A stretch of 64,000 bases of DNA from Kroppenstedtia sanguinis (GCF_050433445.1 NZ_JBNPXF010000012.1:30472-94471), one strand, 5' to 3'; positions 42,056-50,212 are shown, counted from the first letter of the stretch. Numbers and translations: made by a program. Notes: generated from the letters alone by a model not told the origin.

Positions 42056-43312
42056 ATGAGTGGAACGGGGTGGGATGTAGAGATGGTCGGATGGAAGAGA
42101 AAACTGCCGGTCATCGTTTTGGGTGTGCTGTTGTTGGTGGGGTTCTTGGGGCCTGTCGAGGAAGTTTTTGCTGAGCCACAGGCGGAACCCCTGGATATTC
42201 AGACTCGCTCTTATGTATTGATAGAGATGGAGACGGGCCGAGTATTGGCGGGAAAAAAAGAGAAACATCCTTATCCGCCGGCAAGTCTGACCAAAATCAT
42301 GACGGAATATCTAGTATTGAAGGAAGTGAAGTCAGGCCGGCTTCGTTGGAAAGACGAAGTGAAAATCAGTAAAAATGCGGCCTCGATTGGAGAGGCTCAG
42401 GTCAATCTGGTTGCCGGAGAAAAACGGACCGTGGAGGAATTGTTTCATGCCATGGCTATCCATTCGGCCAATGATGCTTCGGTCGCTCTCGCTGAGTATA
42501 TATCAGGTAGCGAAGGAGCCTTTGTGGGTAAGATGAATAAGGAAGCCCAGCGTCTCGGATTAAAAAAAACCCACTTTATCAACTGTACGGGTTTGCCCCG
42601 GCGTAGCTATCCACATCCTCCGAAGGTGAAAGGAGAGCACAAGATGTCCGCCGAGGATATTGCCCAGTTGGCGCGTCACCTGATTCAGGATCATCCTGGC
42701 GTAATCCAGACTCTATCGCTACCGGAATACATATTTCGCCAGGGAGAAAATCGAGAGCTGATCCTGCCTAACTCCAATCAAATGCTACCAGGGCATTCCC
42801 ATTTTTATAAGGGCGTGGATGGAGTAAAAACAGGATATACTCGGGAGGCGGGGTACAGTTTTACCGGAACGGCTCAACGGGATGGGATGCGGCTGATCAC
42901 CGTGGTGATGGGAACGGATTCCAAGAGTCGTCGGTTTGCGGAAACAGGAAAACTGTTGGACTTCGGCTTTCAAAATTACCAGATGAAAACCCTCCTGAAG
43001 AAAGGAACCTCTGTTCCGAAGCAGAGCAAAGTCGCCCTCCGAGGGGGCGTAGAGGATGAGGTACCAGTGGTGGCGGGGGCTTCCTGTAGAATCCCGGTTC
43101 GTAAAGGGGATCAAGCGGCATACACCTTCCGGGTGAAGGCTAAATCCGGACTGGAAGCTCCGATTCGCTCTGGAGATGAGGTGGGAACGGCGCAGGTTCA
43201 GTTGAAAGGCAAGGATGTTCCCTGGATCCCCCCGGTTCCCTTGAAAGCAGCCCAAGATGTGGAGGCTAGCTGGTGGACCCTGTTTTACCGCTATGTGACG
43301 GAGTGGTTCTGA
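42056..43312 (+). CDS. dacA: D-alanyl-D-alanine carboxypeptidase (PBP5, DacA type)
   Basis: This 418-residue protein has a signal peptide (hydrophobic VIVLGVLLLVGFLGPVEEVFA), then the three penicillin-binding motifs SLTK (~residue 77), SAN (~138) and KTG (~264). A C-terminal beta domain and an amphipathic anchor helix (ASWWTLFYRYVTEWF) follow. It trims terminal D-Ala from pentapeptides at the membrane surface. ATG 42083 (MVGWKRK) is an alternative start with a similar ribosome site. Order guaB-dacA-pdxS matches B. subtilis. Confidence 0.95.
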   Translation: MSGTGWDVEMVGWKRKLPVIVLGVLLLVGFLGPVEEVFAEPQAEPLDIQTRSYVLIEMETGRVLAGKKEKHPYPPASLTKIMTEYLVLKEVKSGRLRWKDEVKISKNAASIGEAQVNLVAGEKRTVEELFHAMAIHSANDASVALAEYISGSEGAFVGKMNKEAQRLGLKKTHFINCTGLPRRSYPHPPKVKGEHKMSAEDIAQLARHLIQDHPGVIQTLSLPEYIFRQGENRELILPNSNQMLPGHSHFYKGVDGVKTGYTREAGYSFTGTAQRDGMRLITVVMGTDSKSRRFAETGKLLDFGFQNYQMKTLLKKGTSVPKQSKVALRGGVEDEVPVVAGASCRIPVRKGDQAAYTFRVKAKSGLEAPIRSGDEVGTAQVQLKGKDVPWIPPVPLKAAQDVEASWWTLFYRYVTEWF

Positions 43313-43392
43313 TCCGTGACTGGGTTGTGAATCACCGATCCTTTGGTTACAATGTTTCTGAAAAGTGTCGGGGTAGCAGGGAGGGAAAACTT

Positions 43393-44277
43393 ATGCAGGA
43401 TCCACAGAGGAGCGGAGAAAACCCAGGCACCCTTCGATTCCGTAAAGGCGGTGTCATCATGGACGTCGTCAATGCAGAACAAGCGAAGGTTGCTGAAGAT
43501 GCCGGTGCTGTGGCTGTGATGGCCCTGGAACAGGTACCCGCAGATATCCGGGCGGCGGGCGGAGTGGCACGAATGGCGGATCCGCAGATGATCGAAGAAG
43601 TGATCAATGCTGTCTCCATTCCCGTTATGGCCAAAGCGCGAATCGGCCATTTTGTGGAAGCGCGCCTGTTGGAAGCGATGGACGTGGATTATATCGATGA
43701 GAGTGAAGTGTTGACTCCGGCGGACGATAGATATCACATTGACAAGCATGGGTTTACTGTTCCCTTTGTATGTGGGGCCCGTGACCTCGGAGAAGCTTTG
43801 CGGAGGATCGGAGAAGGGGCGTCCATGATCCGGACCAAGGGGGAGCCGGGTACCGGAAACATTGTCGAAGCGGTGAAACACATGAGACAGATGATGTCCC
43901 AGATCCGCAAAGTACAAAACATGTCCCCAGACGAACTGATGGCGGAAGCAAAAGTCCTCGGTGCTCCCTACGAGCTGCTGTTGGAAGTCCACGAAGAAGG
44001 ACGTCTGCCTGTGGACAACTTTGCTGCAGGTGGGGTGGCCACTCCAGCGGATGCGGCTTTGATGATGCAGTTGGGCTCCGATGGCGTTTTTGTTGGATCA
44101 GGGATCTTCAAATCGGACAGCCCGGCTCAATTTGCCCAAGCGATCGTGGAAGCGGCCGCTCATTACGAAGATTTCGAGAGGATCGTTGAGTTGTCCAAGG
44201 GGCTGGGAGCGGCGATGAAAGGAATGGAGATCTCCACTCTGGAAGCTTCTCAGCGAATGCAGGAGCGTGGCTGGTAA
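43393..44277 (+). CDS. pdxS: Pyridoxal 5'-phosphate synthase lyase subunit
   Basis: From ATG 43393 (AGGGAGGG upstream) the 294-residue protein has the PdxS barrel motifs: FRKGGVIMDVVNAEQAKVAEDAGA, PVMAKARIGHFVEA with the Schiff-base lysine, IDESEVLTPAD, and MIRTKGEPGTGNIVEA. It makes PLP from ribose-5-phosphate, glyceraldehyde-3-phosphate and ammonia. The glutaminase PdxT, normally the next gene, is absent here: a T-box leader and serS follow directly. The ORF extended to 43273 overlaps dacA and lacks a ribosome site. Confidence 0.96.
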   Translation: MQDPQRSGENPGTLRFRKGGVIMDVVNAEQAKVAEDAGAVAVMALEQVPADIRAAGGVARMADPQMIEEVINAVSIPVMAKARIGHFVEARLLEAMDVDYIDESEVLTPADDRYHIDKHGFTVPFVCGARDLGEALRRIGEGASMIRTKGEPGTGNIVEAVKHMRQMMSQIRKVQNMSPDELMAEAKVLGAPYELLLEVHEEGRLPVDNFAAGGVATPADAALMMQLGSDGVFVGSGIFKSDSPAQFAQAIVEAAAHYEDFERIVELSKGLGAAMKGMEISTLEASQRMQERGW

Positions 44278-44280
44278 CTG

Positions 44281-44556
44281 ACTGAGAAAAACGGTTTTCA
44301 GAGAAAATAACCTAAAAGCATCGATGAGAAACAGTACCTGATCCCGGGGTTCAGAGAGACGGTGGTAGGTGTGAACCGTTCCACCGGGGCATGGGAATCC
44401 ATCTCGGAGCTGCGCGCGAAGGGTTCTAAAGCCGTGGAGCGCTGCCGGTCCGGCGAACCGTGATCTTCGCCGTGAAGAGGGTCGAAATCCGTTTCGGCCA
44501 ATGAGGGTGGCAACGCGGAACTTCCGTCCCTTGGGATGGAAGTTCTATTTTTTTGT
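44281..44556 (+). promoter_or_regulatory. T-box riboswitch of serS
   Basis: The 295-bp pdxS-serS gap holds the T-box sequence AGGGTGGCAACGCGG (44504-44518). It is followed by a terminator stem GAACTTCC/GGAAGTTC with a T7 run (to 44555). The upstream ~220 nt contains long paired segments (CGGTGG/CCACCG and others) fitting stems I-III. Uncharged tRNA-Ser would stabilise the antiterminator and allow serS transcription. The specifier codon was not assigned with confidence. Confidence 0.93.
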
Positions 44557-44572
44557 GAGGAGGGTTCAGGTG

Positions 44573-45853
44573 ATGTTGGATTTGAAGGTGTTGCGGCAAG
44601 ATCTGGAACAGGTGCGCAAGAGATTGGAACATCGGGGAGAGGATATCAGTGGTCTCGATAGGGTGACCCGCCTCGATGAACATCGGCGGGAGTTGCTAAG
44701 GGAAACAGAACAATTGAAAAACCGGCGCAATGTGGTCTCCAAGGAAGTGGCCCGGAAGAAGAAGGCCGGGGAAGAGGCCGCTGACACCATCGCTGAAATG
44801 AGACATGTGGGCGACCGGATCAAAAAATTGGATGAAGAAGTGCGTCAGGTGGAGCAGGAACTGGATCATGTATTGCTCACCTTGCCCAATCTACCTCATG
44901 AGAGCGTCCCCATCGGCGAGAGCGAGGAGGATAATCAGCCTGTCCGCCATTGGGGGGAAGTTCCCCAGTGGAGTTTTAAGCCCAAGCCTCATTGGGAATT
45001 GGGGATAGAACTAGATCTTCTAGATTTTGAGCGTGCAGGCAAGGTGACCGGTTCCCGCTTTGTTTTTTACAAAGGGGTGGGGGCCCGGCTGGAGCGGGCA
45101 TTGTATAACTACATGCTGGACCTTCACACGGAACAGAACGGTTACACTGAGATGATTCCGCCCTATATGGTGAATCGGGACAGCATGACCGGAACGGGTC
45201 AACTCCCCAAATTTGCCGAAGATTCCTTTGCGGTGACAGATACGGATTACTATCTGATTCCCACGGCGGAGGTGCCCTTAACCAATTACCACCGAGGAGA
45301 GATCCTATCCGCAGAAGATCTTCCTGTCAAATACGTCGGGTTTAGCGCCAACTTCCGTTCCGAGGCTGGTTCAGCGGGACGGGACACCCGGGGTTTGATC
45401 CGCACCCATCAGTTTAACAAAGTGGAACTGGTAAAATTGGTCCCGCCAGAGGACTCCTATGATGCGTTAGAAAGCTTAGTGGCCGATGCGGAGATGGTGC
45501 TACAACAACTGGGTCTTCCCTATCGGGTCCTGTTGATGTGCACAGCAGATCTCGGTTTTACAGCCGCCAAAAAATACGATTTGGAGGTTTGGCTCCCCAG
45601 CTCGGACACCTACCGAGAGATCTCCTCCTGCAGCAACTTCGAAGATTTCCAGGCTCGGCGGGCCCATATTCGCTTCCGTCGGGAAGTCGGCTCCAAACCG
45701 GAGTTTGTCCATACCCTCAACGGATCGGGCCTGGCGATTGGCCGAACCGTGGCGGCCCTGATGGAAAACTATCAACAGGAAGATGGGAGCATTCTCATCC
45801 CGGAGGTATTGCGTCCCTACATGGGAGGACTGGAGAAAATCGAAAAAGCCTAA
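44573..45853 (+). CDS. serS: Seryl-tRNA synthetase
   Basis: From ATG 44573 (GAGGAGGG upstream) the 426-residue class II synthetase begins MLDLKVLRQDLEQVRKRLEHRG. The N-terminal coiled-coil arm (~30-100) binds the tRNA-Ser long variable arm. Motif 2 is GFSANFRSEAGSAGRDTRGLIRTHQFNKVEL and motif 3 is GSGLAIGRTVAALMENYQQ. It is controlled by the T-box upstream. A tRNA-Ser gene follows directly, a sensible pairing. Confidence 0.96.
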   Translation: MLDLKVLRQDLEQVRKRLEHRGEDISGLDRVTRLDEHRRELLRETEQLKNRRNVVSKEVARKKKAGEEAADTIAEMRHVGDRIKKLDEEVRQVEQELDHVLLTLPNLPHESVPIGESEEDNQPVRHWGEVPQWSFKPKPHWELGIELDLLDFERAGKVTGSRFVFYKGVGARLERALYNYMLDLHTEQNGYTEMIPPYMVNRDSMTGTGQLPKFAEDSFAVTDTDYYLIPTAEVPLTNYHRGEILSAEDLPVKYVGFSANFRSEAGSAGRDTRGLIRTHQFNKVELVKLVPPEDSYDALESLVADAEMVLQQLGLPYRVLLMCTADLGFTAAKKYDLEVWLPSSDTYREISSCSNFEDFQARRAHIRFRREVGSKPEFVHTLNGSGLAIGRTVAALMENYQQEDGSILIPEVLRPYMGGLEKIEKA

Positions 45854-45858
45854 AACTG

Positions 45859-45884
45859 CAGAGGGCTGTTGCATACAGCCCTCT
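45859..45884 (+). terminator. Hairpin after serS
   Basis: AGAGGGCTGT, a TTGCAT-type loop and ACAGCCCTCT form a strong stem 6 bp past the serS stop. A T-run is lacking, and the stem abuts the -35 box of the tRNA promoter. Confidence 0.6.
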
Positions 45885-45913
45885 TGACATAGATCACGGT
45901 CCACCTCTATAAT
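45884..45913 (+). promoter_or_regulatory. Promoter of tRNA-Ser(TGA)
   Basis: TTGACA, an 18-nt spacer and a perfect TATAAT lie 21 bp before the tRNA. Confidence 0.85.
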
Positions 45914-45934
45914 AATACTCTGCATGGAGCACAT

Positions 45935-46024
45935 GGAGAGGTGGCCGAGTGGTTGAAGGCAGCGGTCTTGAAAACCGCCGTACCTGCGAGGGTACCGTGG
46001 GTTCGAATCCCACCCTCTCTGCCA
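45935..46024 (+). tRNA. tRNA-Ser (anticodon TGA)
   Basis: A 90-nt class II tRNA with acceptor GGAGAGG/CCTCTCT, anticodon loop CTTGAAAA (TGA, reads UCA), a long variable arm (TACCTGCGAGGGTA region), GGTTCGAATCC in the T arm, and encoded CCA. A terminator-like hairpin (AACAAGAAGTT/AACTTCTTGTT, 46103-46138) follows. Confidence 0.96.
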
Positions 46025-46291
46025 AATAGAAGGGTTTAGAGCTGGCTCGACTGATGAGGGGCAGATCCTTTGCAATCGATAAAACTTAGGTTCGTTTACA
46101 AACAAGAAGTTGTCCAATCTCTTTGGGTAACTTCTTGTTTTGCGTATTCGAGATCCCAATTTCGAGGGTCTGATGGTAGTCTGAAAAATTGAAAAACCGC
46201 CCGATTGGAGGCGGCCTTATGGTAAAATAGACTATGGTAGTAGCTAAGGGCGGGTGGCCACACAGACCCTCGATGGAGAGGGGGTGAGGCC

Positions 46292-46384
46292 ATGGAGCTT
46301 CTTAGCCTGATCGTCAAGACGGCCGGTGTGGTGGTACAAGCATTGGCTGTCTATGTTGCGTATCAGGCGCTAAATAAGAAGTAA
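46292..46384 (+). CDS. Toxin-like hydrophobic micropeptide (type I toxin candidate)
   Basis: A 30-residue ORF starts at ATG 46292 after AGGGGGTGAGG: MELLSLIVKTAGVV, then a hydrophobic VQALAVYVAYQAL and NKK. It is one membrane-spanning helix with a basic end. The stop codon lies inside a strong inverted repeat (AAGTAACCCGC/GCGGGTTACTT, 46379-46416). A second GC-rich hairpin (46453-46485) follows, and upstream is ACCGCC/GGCGG. This layout resembles the holin-like type I toxin loci (TxpA/BsrG group) of Bacilli, which are silenced by an antisense RNA. The antitoxin is not demonstrated. The rest of 46025-46635 shows no other gene. Confidence 0.5.
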   Translation: MELLSLIVKTAGVVVQALAVYVAYQALNKK

Positions 46385-46635
46385 CCCGCCCCCTGGCAAA
46401 GGTTTGCGGGTTACTTCTCGCACAACCGTGGCCGCCTGTCTGCGGCAGCTACCCGGCGGTGGGGTTCACCCCGCCGCCGTTACTATTTCTATCCACAGAA
46501 TAGCACAGGTATGCGTATTTCGTCCAGTTTTACTTATGATCCAGAGATCCAAGGCGCAGGTACCATGGATTCGAGTCGCGGGAAAACGATGAATGAGAAG
46601 GAGGGCTGTCTATCTGAGGACGGCTTTTTGCTGTG

Positions 46636-46896
46636 TCATGACGTAGGGGCGGCCACGATATGGTTTCCACTGTGCCCGTCGGATTGTTCGGAGGCGTCGA
46701 TCTGGTCCGGATCATAGGTGATCTGTTTTTGCATCGGCATATAGGTATCCCCGTCCACGATGGGGGAAGGGCCGGAGTTGGATTTGCTGGAGTTTCGGTT
46801 GGCGATGCCGCTGTTGCCGATGGCCACCGTGCTGGCAGTGGACATGGCCACAATCTTGATGGTTCCGATCTGGATGGAGATATTCATCTGGCTCAT
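46636..46896 (-). CDS. GerP-like small spore protein, minus-strand copy
   Basis: This 86-residue protein (start ATG 46896, AGGTGG upstream) reads MNISIQIGTIKIVAMSTAST, then VAIGNSGIANRNSSKSNSG and a Tyr/Asp-containing tail. It shares with the three plus-strand genes that follow the plan of a short N-terminal beta segment, IG(N/Q) and NRNSSK(S/F)N. The plan resembles GerPA/GerPF-like spore-coat proteins. It is divergent from the next gene. Function is inferred only from family resemblance. Confidence 0.6.
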   Translation of the reverse strand: MSQMNISIQIGTIKIVAMSTASTVAIGNSGIANRNSSKSNSGPSPIVDGDTYMPMQKQITYDPDQIDASEQSDGHSGNHIVAAPTS

Positions 46897-47036
46897 TCTT
46901 CCCACCTTCTTCTCAAGGAAGTCTGCCGGACTTTTGCTCAGTATATGCTTCCCGACGGAGGAAGTGATGGTTCACCGATTGGGCGCAACTCAAATACAAT
47001 ATCTAATCGTGAGCGAGATCAGAGGGAGGGATCGAT

Positions 47037-47273
47037 ATGGGATTGAAAACCGAGATGGGGTGTCTGGATGTCACCCGGATCTCCTCGGATTCGAGTCTGG
47101 TGATTGGGGATAACCTAGTGACCAGCCGTTCCAAGGAAAAACAGAACTACGGGTTGGAACTGACCACCGACGGGGAAGTAGTCGCTCCGGTTCAGCAAGT
47201 GATTCACATGGATGCGGATCGGATGGATATCTCGATTACGTCCACGTCTAGCCGGGTAAGCTTCGTTTATTAA
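47037..47273 (+). CDS. GerP-like small spore protein, copy A
   Basis: A 78-residue protein preceded by GAGGGAGGG. It has MGLKTEMGCLDVTRISSDSS, LVIGDNLVTSRSKEKQNYG, and a tail ending STSSRVSFVY. The beta-rich, Ser/Asn-rich composition and the IGDN..S.SK.N pattern match the other three copies. It is the first gene of a three-gene plus-strand group, with 16 bp to the next. It is the most diverged of the set. Confidence 0.6.
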   Translation: MGLKTEMGCLDVTRISSDSSLVIGDNLVTSRSKEKQNYGLELTTDGEVVAPVQQVIHMDADRMDISITSTSSRVSFVY

Positions 47274-47289
47274 GGAAGGAGTTGGATCC

Positions 47290-47526
47290 ATGCCCGCCTT
47301 TTTCAATATCGGTTTGTTTAAAAATGATCAGGTCCAGACCGGTGGTTCGGTTGGTTTTGGCCAAAATATCATCCAGAACCGAAATTCCTCCAAATTTAAT
47401 CAAGGCTCCACCAGTGTGGGCGACGGGGTAAGTACTCTTCCTATCGCCTTGCATCTGAACGCAGATCCGGATCTGCAGGATCAACTCATTCTAGAAACCA
47501 ACAACATTGGCACAGGGCAGGTGTAG
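47290..47526 (+). CDS. GerP-like small spore protein, copy B
   Basis: A 78-residue protein with AAGGAAGGAG upstream: MPAFFNIGLFKNDQVQTGGS, VGFGQNIIQNRNSSKFNQGS, and a tail LNADPDLQDQ. The MPA start and NRNSSKFNQG words recall GerPA/GerPF proteins (MPA.VG.., N.SK). These are small spore-coat permeability factors in Bacillus, but similarity is by pattern only. It is spaced 16 bp after copy A and 5 bp before copy C. Confidence 0.62.
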   Translation: MPAFFNIGLFKNDQVQTGGSVGFGQNIIQNRNSSKFNQGSTSVGDGVSTLPIALHLNADPDLQDQLILETNNIGTGQV

Positions 47527-47531
47527 GATGG

Positions 47532-47768
47532 ATGCCGGCCCAGATCAGCGTCGGCGTCATCAAAAACAACATCCTCAGTCAAGGAGCGACCCTCACCCTA
47601 GGAGTGAATGTAGTCCAAAACCACAATTCTACTAAACAGAATATCGGGAATTATGTGATTGGAGCTGGACGTCTATCCATGCCAACAGGTCAAGTGACCA
47701 ATCTGGATAATGATCTGCAGGATAACCAGAGCATCGAATTCGACAATTATGCCGGAATCCAGTTATGA
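47532..47768 (+). CDS. GerP-like small spore protein, copy C
   Basis: A 78-residue protein directly following copy B: MPAQISVGVIKNNILSQGAT, LTLGVNVVQNHNSTKQNIGN, and a tail LDNDLQDNQSIEFDNY. The same length and the shared positions with copy B (MPA, G.IKN, N.VQN.NS.K.N, LD.DLQD) show tandem duplication. It is probably cotranscribed with the two upstream genes and expressed in sporulation, by analogy to gerP operons. Confidence 0.62.
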   Translation: MPAQISVGVIKNNILSQGATLTLGVNVVQNHNSTKQNIGNYVIGAGRLSMPTGQVTNLDNDLQDNQSIEFDNYAGIQL

Positions 47769-47879
47769 TCTGCCTTTTAGCACCTCTGCTCTCCCCCTTG
47801 CATAAAATAAAATAGGCGTTCGACTCTCTGTCGATGAATGGAGGGTCGAACCCACATCTCCGTCTGGGGGGAATTCATC

Positions 47880-49724
47880 ATGTGCGGGATTACCGGCTGG
47901 ATCGATTGGAATCGGGACCTGAGCCGGGAACGACCAACCTTGGAAGGAATGAATCAGCAACTGGGTTGCCGAGGACCGGACGGGGAAGGGGTTTGGCTGT
48001 CTCCGCAAGCAGGCTTGTGTCACCGGCAGTTGCTCGGAACCCACCCCAAGGGCGTCTCCCAACCGATCGTACGTCGATTCGGAAACCGAAATCTGGTTAT
48101 CACTTTTCACGGAAGACTGTTTAACACAGGGGATTTGTCTCGAGAATTGAAATCTCTAGGATACCCTTTGCATAGTCCATTGGAAGCTGAGCGGGTCTTG
48201 GCCGCTTATGCAGAATGGGGAGAGGCTGCCCCTAAACACCTGGACGGAAATTTTGCTTTCGCAATATGGGATGAAGGGGAGCAAAGCCTGTTCATGGCCC
48301 GGGACCGATTCGGAATCAAGCCCCTCTATTATACGGAAAAAGCAGGGGGATTCTTGTTTGCTTCCAAGTTGAAAGCATTGTTGGCCCATCCTGAAGTGAC
48401 ACCGGAAGTGGATGGGGAAGGTTTGGCCGAAGTGCTGGTGATGGGACCCTCCCGAACCCCTGGACATGGGGTGTTCAAGGGAGTTCGGGAACTCTTGCCT
48501 GGTTATGTACTTCGAGTGGACCAAAGTGGAGTCCGTCAGCATCCCTATTGGAGACTGGAAAGTCAAATCCATGTTGATGATACCCAGACCACGATTCAAC
48601 GTGTTCGGGAGCTGCTTACGGATGCAGTTCGCCGTCAGATGGAATCCGACGTGCCTGTGGGAGCGATGTTATCAGGAGGGCTGGATTCCAGTGCCATCTC
48701 CGCCTATGCCGCAGAGGTCCTCCGTCAAGAGAAGAGCGGGCCACTACAAACTTTTTCGTTGGATTACGTAGGAAATGACCAGTATTTTCGACCCAATGAA
48801 TTTCAGCCTCATGCCGACGCTCCCTGGGTGAGTCGGATGGTGGACCAGATCGGCTCCCGACACCACGAAATTTTAATCGAAACCCCGGAGCTGGTGACGG
48901 CGCTGGCAGATGCTCTCCAAGCCCGTGATCTGCCAGGAATGGCTGATGTGGATTCCTCCCTGCTTCTGTTTTGCAGGGAAATCAGAAAAGAGGCCACCGT
49001 GGTCCTATCTGGAGAATGCGCTGACGAGGTGTTCGGTGGATATCCTTGGTTCCACCGGCGGGAGCTGCTCGATGCCGACACCTTTCCCTGGGCCCGACTG
49101 ACTGCAGAGAGGGTCCCGTTCCTCTCCCCAGAAGTGATTCAAAAGATTCGACCTTTGGAGTATATGGCGGATCGCTACCAGGAAGCCTTGGCCGAAGTTT
49201 CTCGGCTACCGGGGGAGTCTCTGGAAGAAGCGCGAATCCGGGAGATTTTCCATCTCAACCTGACCCGATGGATGCCCACGCTAGTGGATCGGTTGGACCG
49301 GATGAGTCGAGCTGCGGGATTGGAAGTGCGGGTTCCCTTTTGTGACCATCACCTGGTGGAATACGTATGGAACGTTCCCTGGTCGATGAAACGGAGTGAA
49401 GGAAGGGAAAAAGGGCTGTTGCGAAAGGCGATGGCAGGTCTGCTACCGGAGGATGTGTTGTGGCGAAAAAAGAGCCCCTTTCCCAAAACCCACCATCCAG
49501 TCTACTTGAAACAAGTGGTGGACCAAGCGCTGGGGATCTTGAATGAGGGAACCTCACCGGTACTGGATCTCCTCGATCTCGACGCTTGGCGCCGATTTGC
49601 CGATCAGGATTTGAAGGGGATCCACTTCCCCTGGTTTGGCCAATTGATGAACGTTCCCCAGTGGTTCGCCTATCTGATTCAATTGGATCAATGGCTGAGA
49701 GAGTACCGCGTGATTATCAAGTAA
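47880..49724 (+). CDS. Asparagine synthase (glutamine-hydrolysing)-like protein with altered glutaminase site
   Basis: From ATG 47880 (GGGGGGAATTCATC upstream) the 614-residue protein has the AsnB plan, with an N-terminal Ntn glutaminase domain (Cys2 of MCGITGW, CRGPDGEG) and a C-terminal synthetase with the ATP P-loop LSGGLDSSAISA, SGECADEVFGGYPWFH and LDRMSRAAGLEVRVPFCD. The length equals B. subtilis AsnO (YisO), a sporulation-linked synthase. Odd: the glutamine-binding NGEIYN is HGRLFN, and the later SDTE is LEAE. Three of four glutamine ligands are changed while Cys2 is kept, so ammonia-dependent activity is possible. Confidence 0.85.
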   Translation: MCGITGWIDWNRDLSRERPTLEGMNQQLGCRGPDGEGVWLSPQAGLCHRQLLGTHPKGVSQPIVRRFGNRNLVITFHGRLFNTGDLSRELKSLGYPLHSPLEAERVLAAYAEWGEAAPKHLDGNFAFAIWDEGEQSLFMARDRFGIKPLYYTEKAGGFLFASKLKALLAHPEVTPEVDGEGLAEVLVMGPSRTPGHGVFKGVRELLPGYVLRVDQSGVRQHPYWRLESQIHVDDTQTTIQRVRELLTDAVRRQMESDVPVGAMLSGGLDSSAISAYAAEVLRQEKSGPLQTFSLDYVGNDQYFRPNEFQPHADAPWVSRMVDQIGSRHHEILIETPELVTALADALQARDLPGMADVDSSLLLFCREIRKEATVVLSGECADEVFGGYPWFHRRELLDADTFPWARLTAERVPFLSPEVIQKIRPLEYMADRYQEALAEVSRLPGESLEEARIREIFHLNLTRWMPTLVDRLDRMSRAAGLEVRVPFCDHHLVEYVWNVPWSMKRSEGREKGLLRKAMAGLLPEDVLWRKKSPFPKTHHPVYLKQVVDQALGILNEGTSPVLDLLDLDAWRRFADQDLKGIHFPWFGQLMNVPQWFAYLIQLDQWLREYRVIIK

Positions 49725-49813
49725 CCCGCGGGGATCACCGCCGCCCCTTTCCAGTGGCGGTATTTTTTTATGGCGAAAAGTAACGGAGTTTTTGTCGAAT
49801 GGGTGTTAAACTA

Positions 49814-49827
49814 CGAACATATGTTCT
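49814..49827. promoter_or_regulatory. LexA (DinR) box over a -10 element
   Basis: CGAACATATGTTCT matches the Gram-positive SOS box CGAACNNNNGTTCG at all but the last base. It overlaps the first base of the perfect TATAAT at 49827-49832. It is 52 bp upstream of a 42-residue ORF. Confidence 0.85.
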
Positions 49828-49878
49828 ATAATTGAGACAAGGACGGAACCCGACCCACCTTTAAAAGGGGGAGATTGG

Positions 49879-50007
49879 ATGGAAAAGTGGGTTCAATTGT
49901 TAGTAGCAGTCGTATCATTAGTCAGAGTTCTGCTAGAGTTACCGGAAACTCTATTCAAATGGAAAAAACAGCAACGCAGAAGAAGGCACGGCTCAGGCAG
50001 GCGTTGA
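49879..50007 (+). CDS. LexA-box-controlled small membrane-peptide candidate
   Basis: A 42-residue ORF with AAAAGGGGGAG upstream: MEKWVQLLVAVVSLVRVLLE (hydrophobic), LPETLFKWKK, then a strongly basic QQRRRRHGSGRR. It looks like a single amphipathic or membrane helix with an arginine-rich tail. The promoter carries a LexA box, so it should be induced by DNA damage. SOS-controlled small proteins elsewhere are division inhibitors (YneA/SidA types) or membrane toxins (TisB), but no sequence family was recognised. It lies between the asparagine-synthase-like gene and tRNA-Arg. Confidence 0.62.
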   Translation: MEKWVQLLVAVVSLVRVLLELPETLFKWKKQQRRRRHGSGRR

Positions 50008-50098
50008 AGCTTCGGGAGGACAGTCCTCCAATGGTAGAAGGACTGAGTGGGAGTTGCATCTGATGACTTCCTTCTGGTATGATATAGGTTGAAATCAT

Positions 50099-50174
50099 AC
50101 GCCCGTAGCTCAGTGGATAGAGCAGTGGTTTCCTAAACCACGTGTCGGAGGTTCGATTCCTCTCGGGCGTGCCA
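50099..50174 (+). tRNA. tRNA-Arg (anticodon CCT)
   Basis: 76 nt: acceptor ACGCCCG/CGGGCGT, D arm TAGCTCAGTGGATAGAGCA, anticodon loop TTCCTAA (CCT, reads AGG), T arm GAGGTTCGATTCCTC, encoded CCA. Confidence 0.96.
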
Positions 50175-50184
50175 GAACAGTCAG

Positions 50185-50212
50185 AGCCTCCCTGACCAAG
50201 GGAGGCGTTTTC
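50185..50212 (+). terminator. Terminator after tRNA-Arg
   Basis: GCCTCCC pairs with GGGAGGC around a TGACCAA loop, followed by GTTTTCTG. Confidence 0.75.

Noticed and set aside
46660..47113. Plus-strand ORFs of 117-128 residues overlapping the minus-strand GerP-like gene
   Set aside because: They are shadows of the 46636-46896 gene and run into copy A with no ribosome site.
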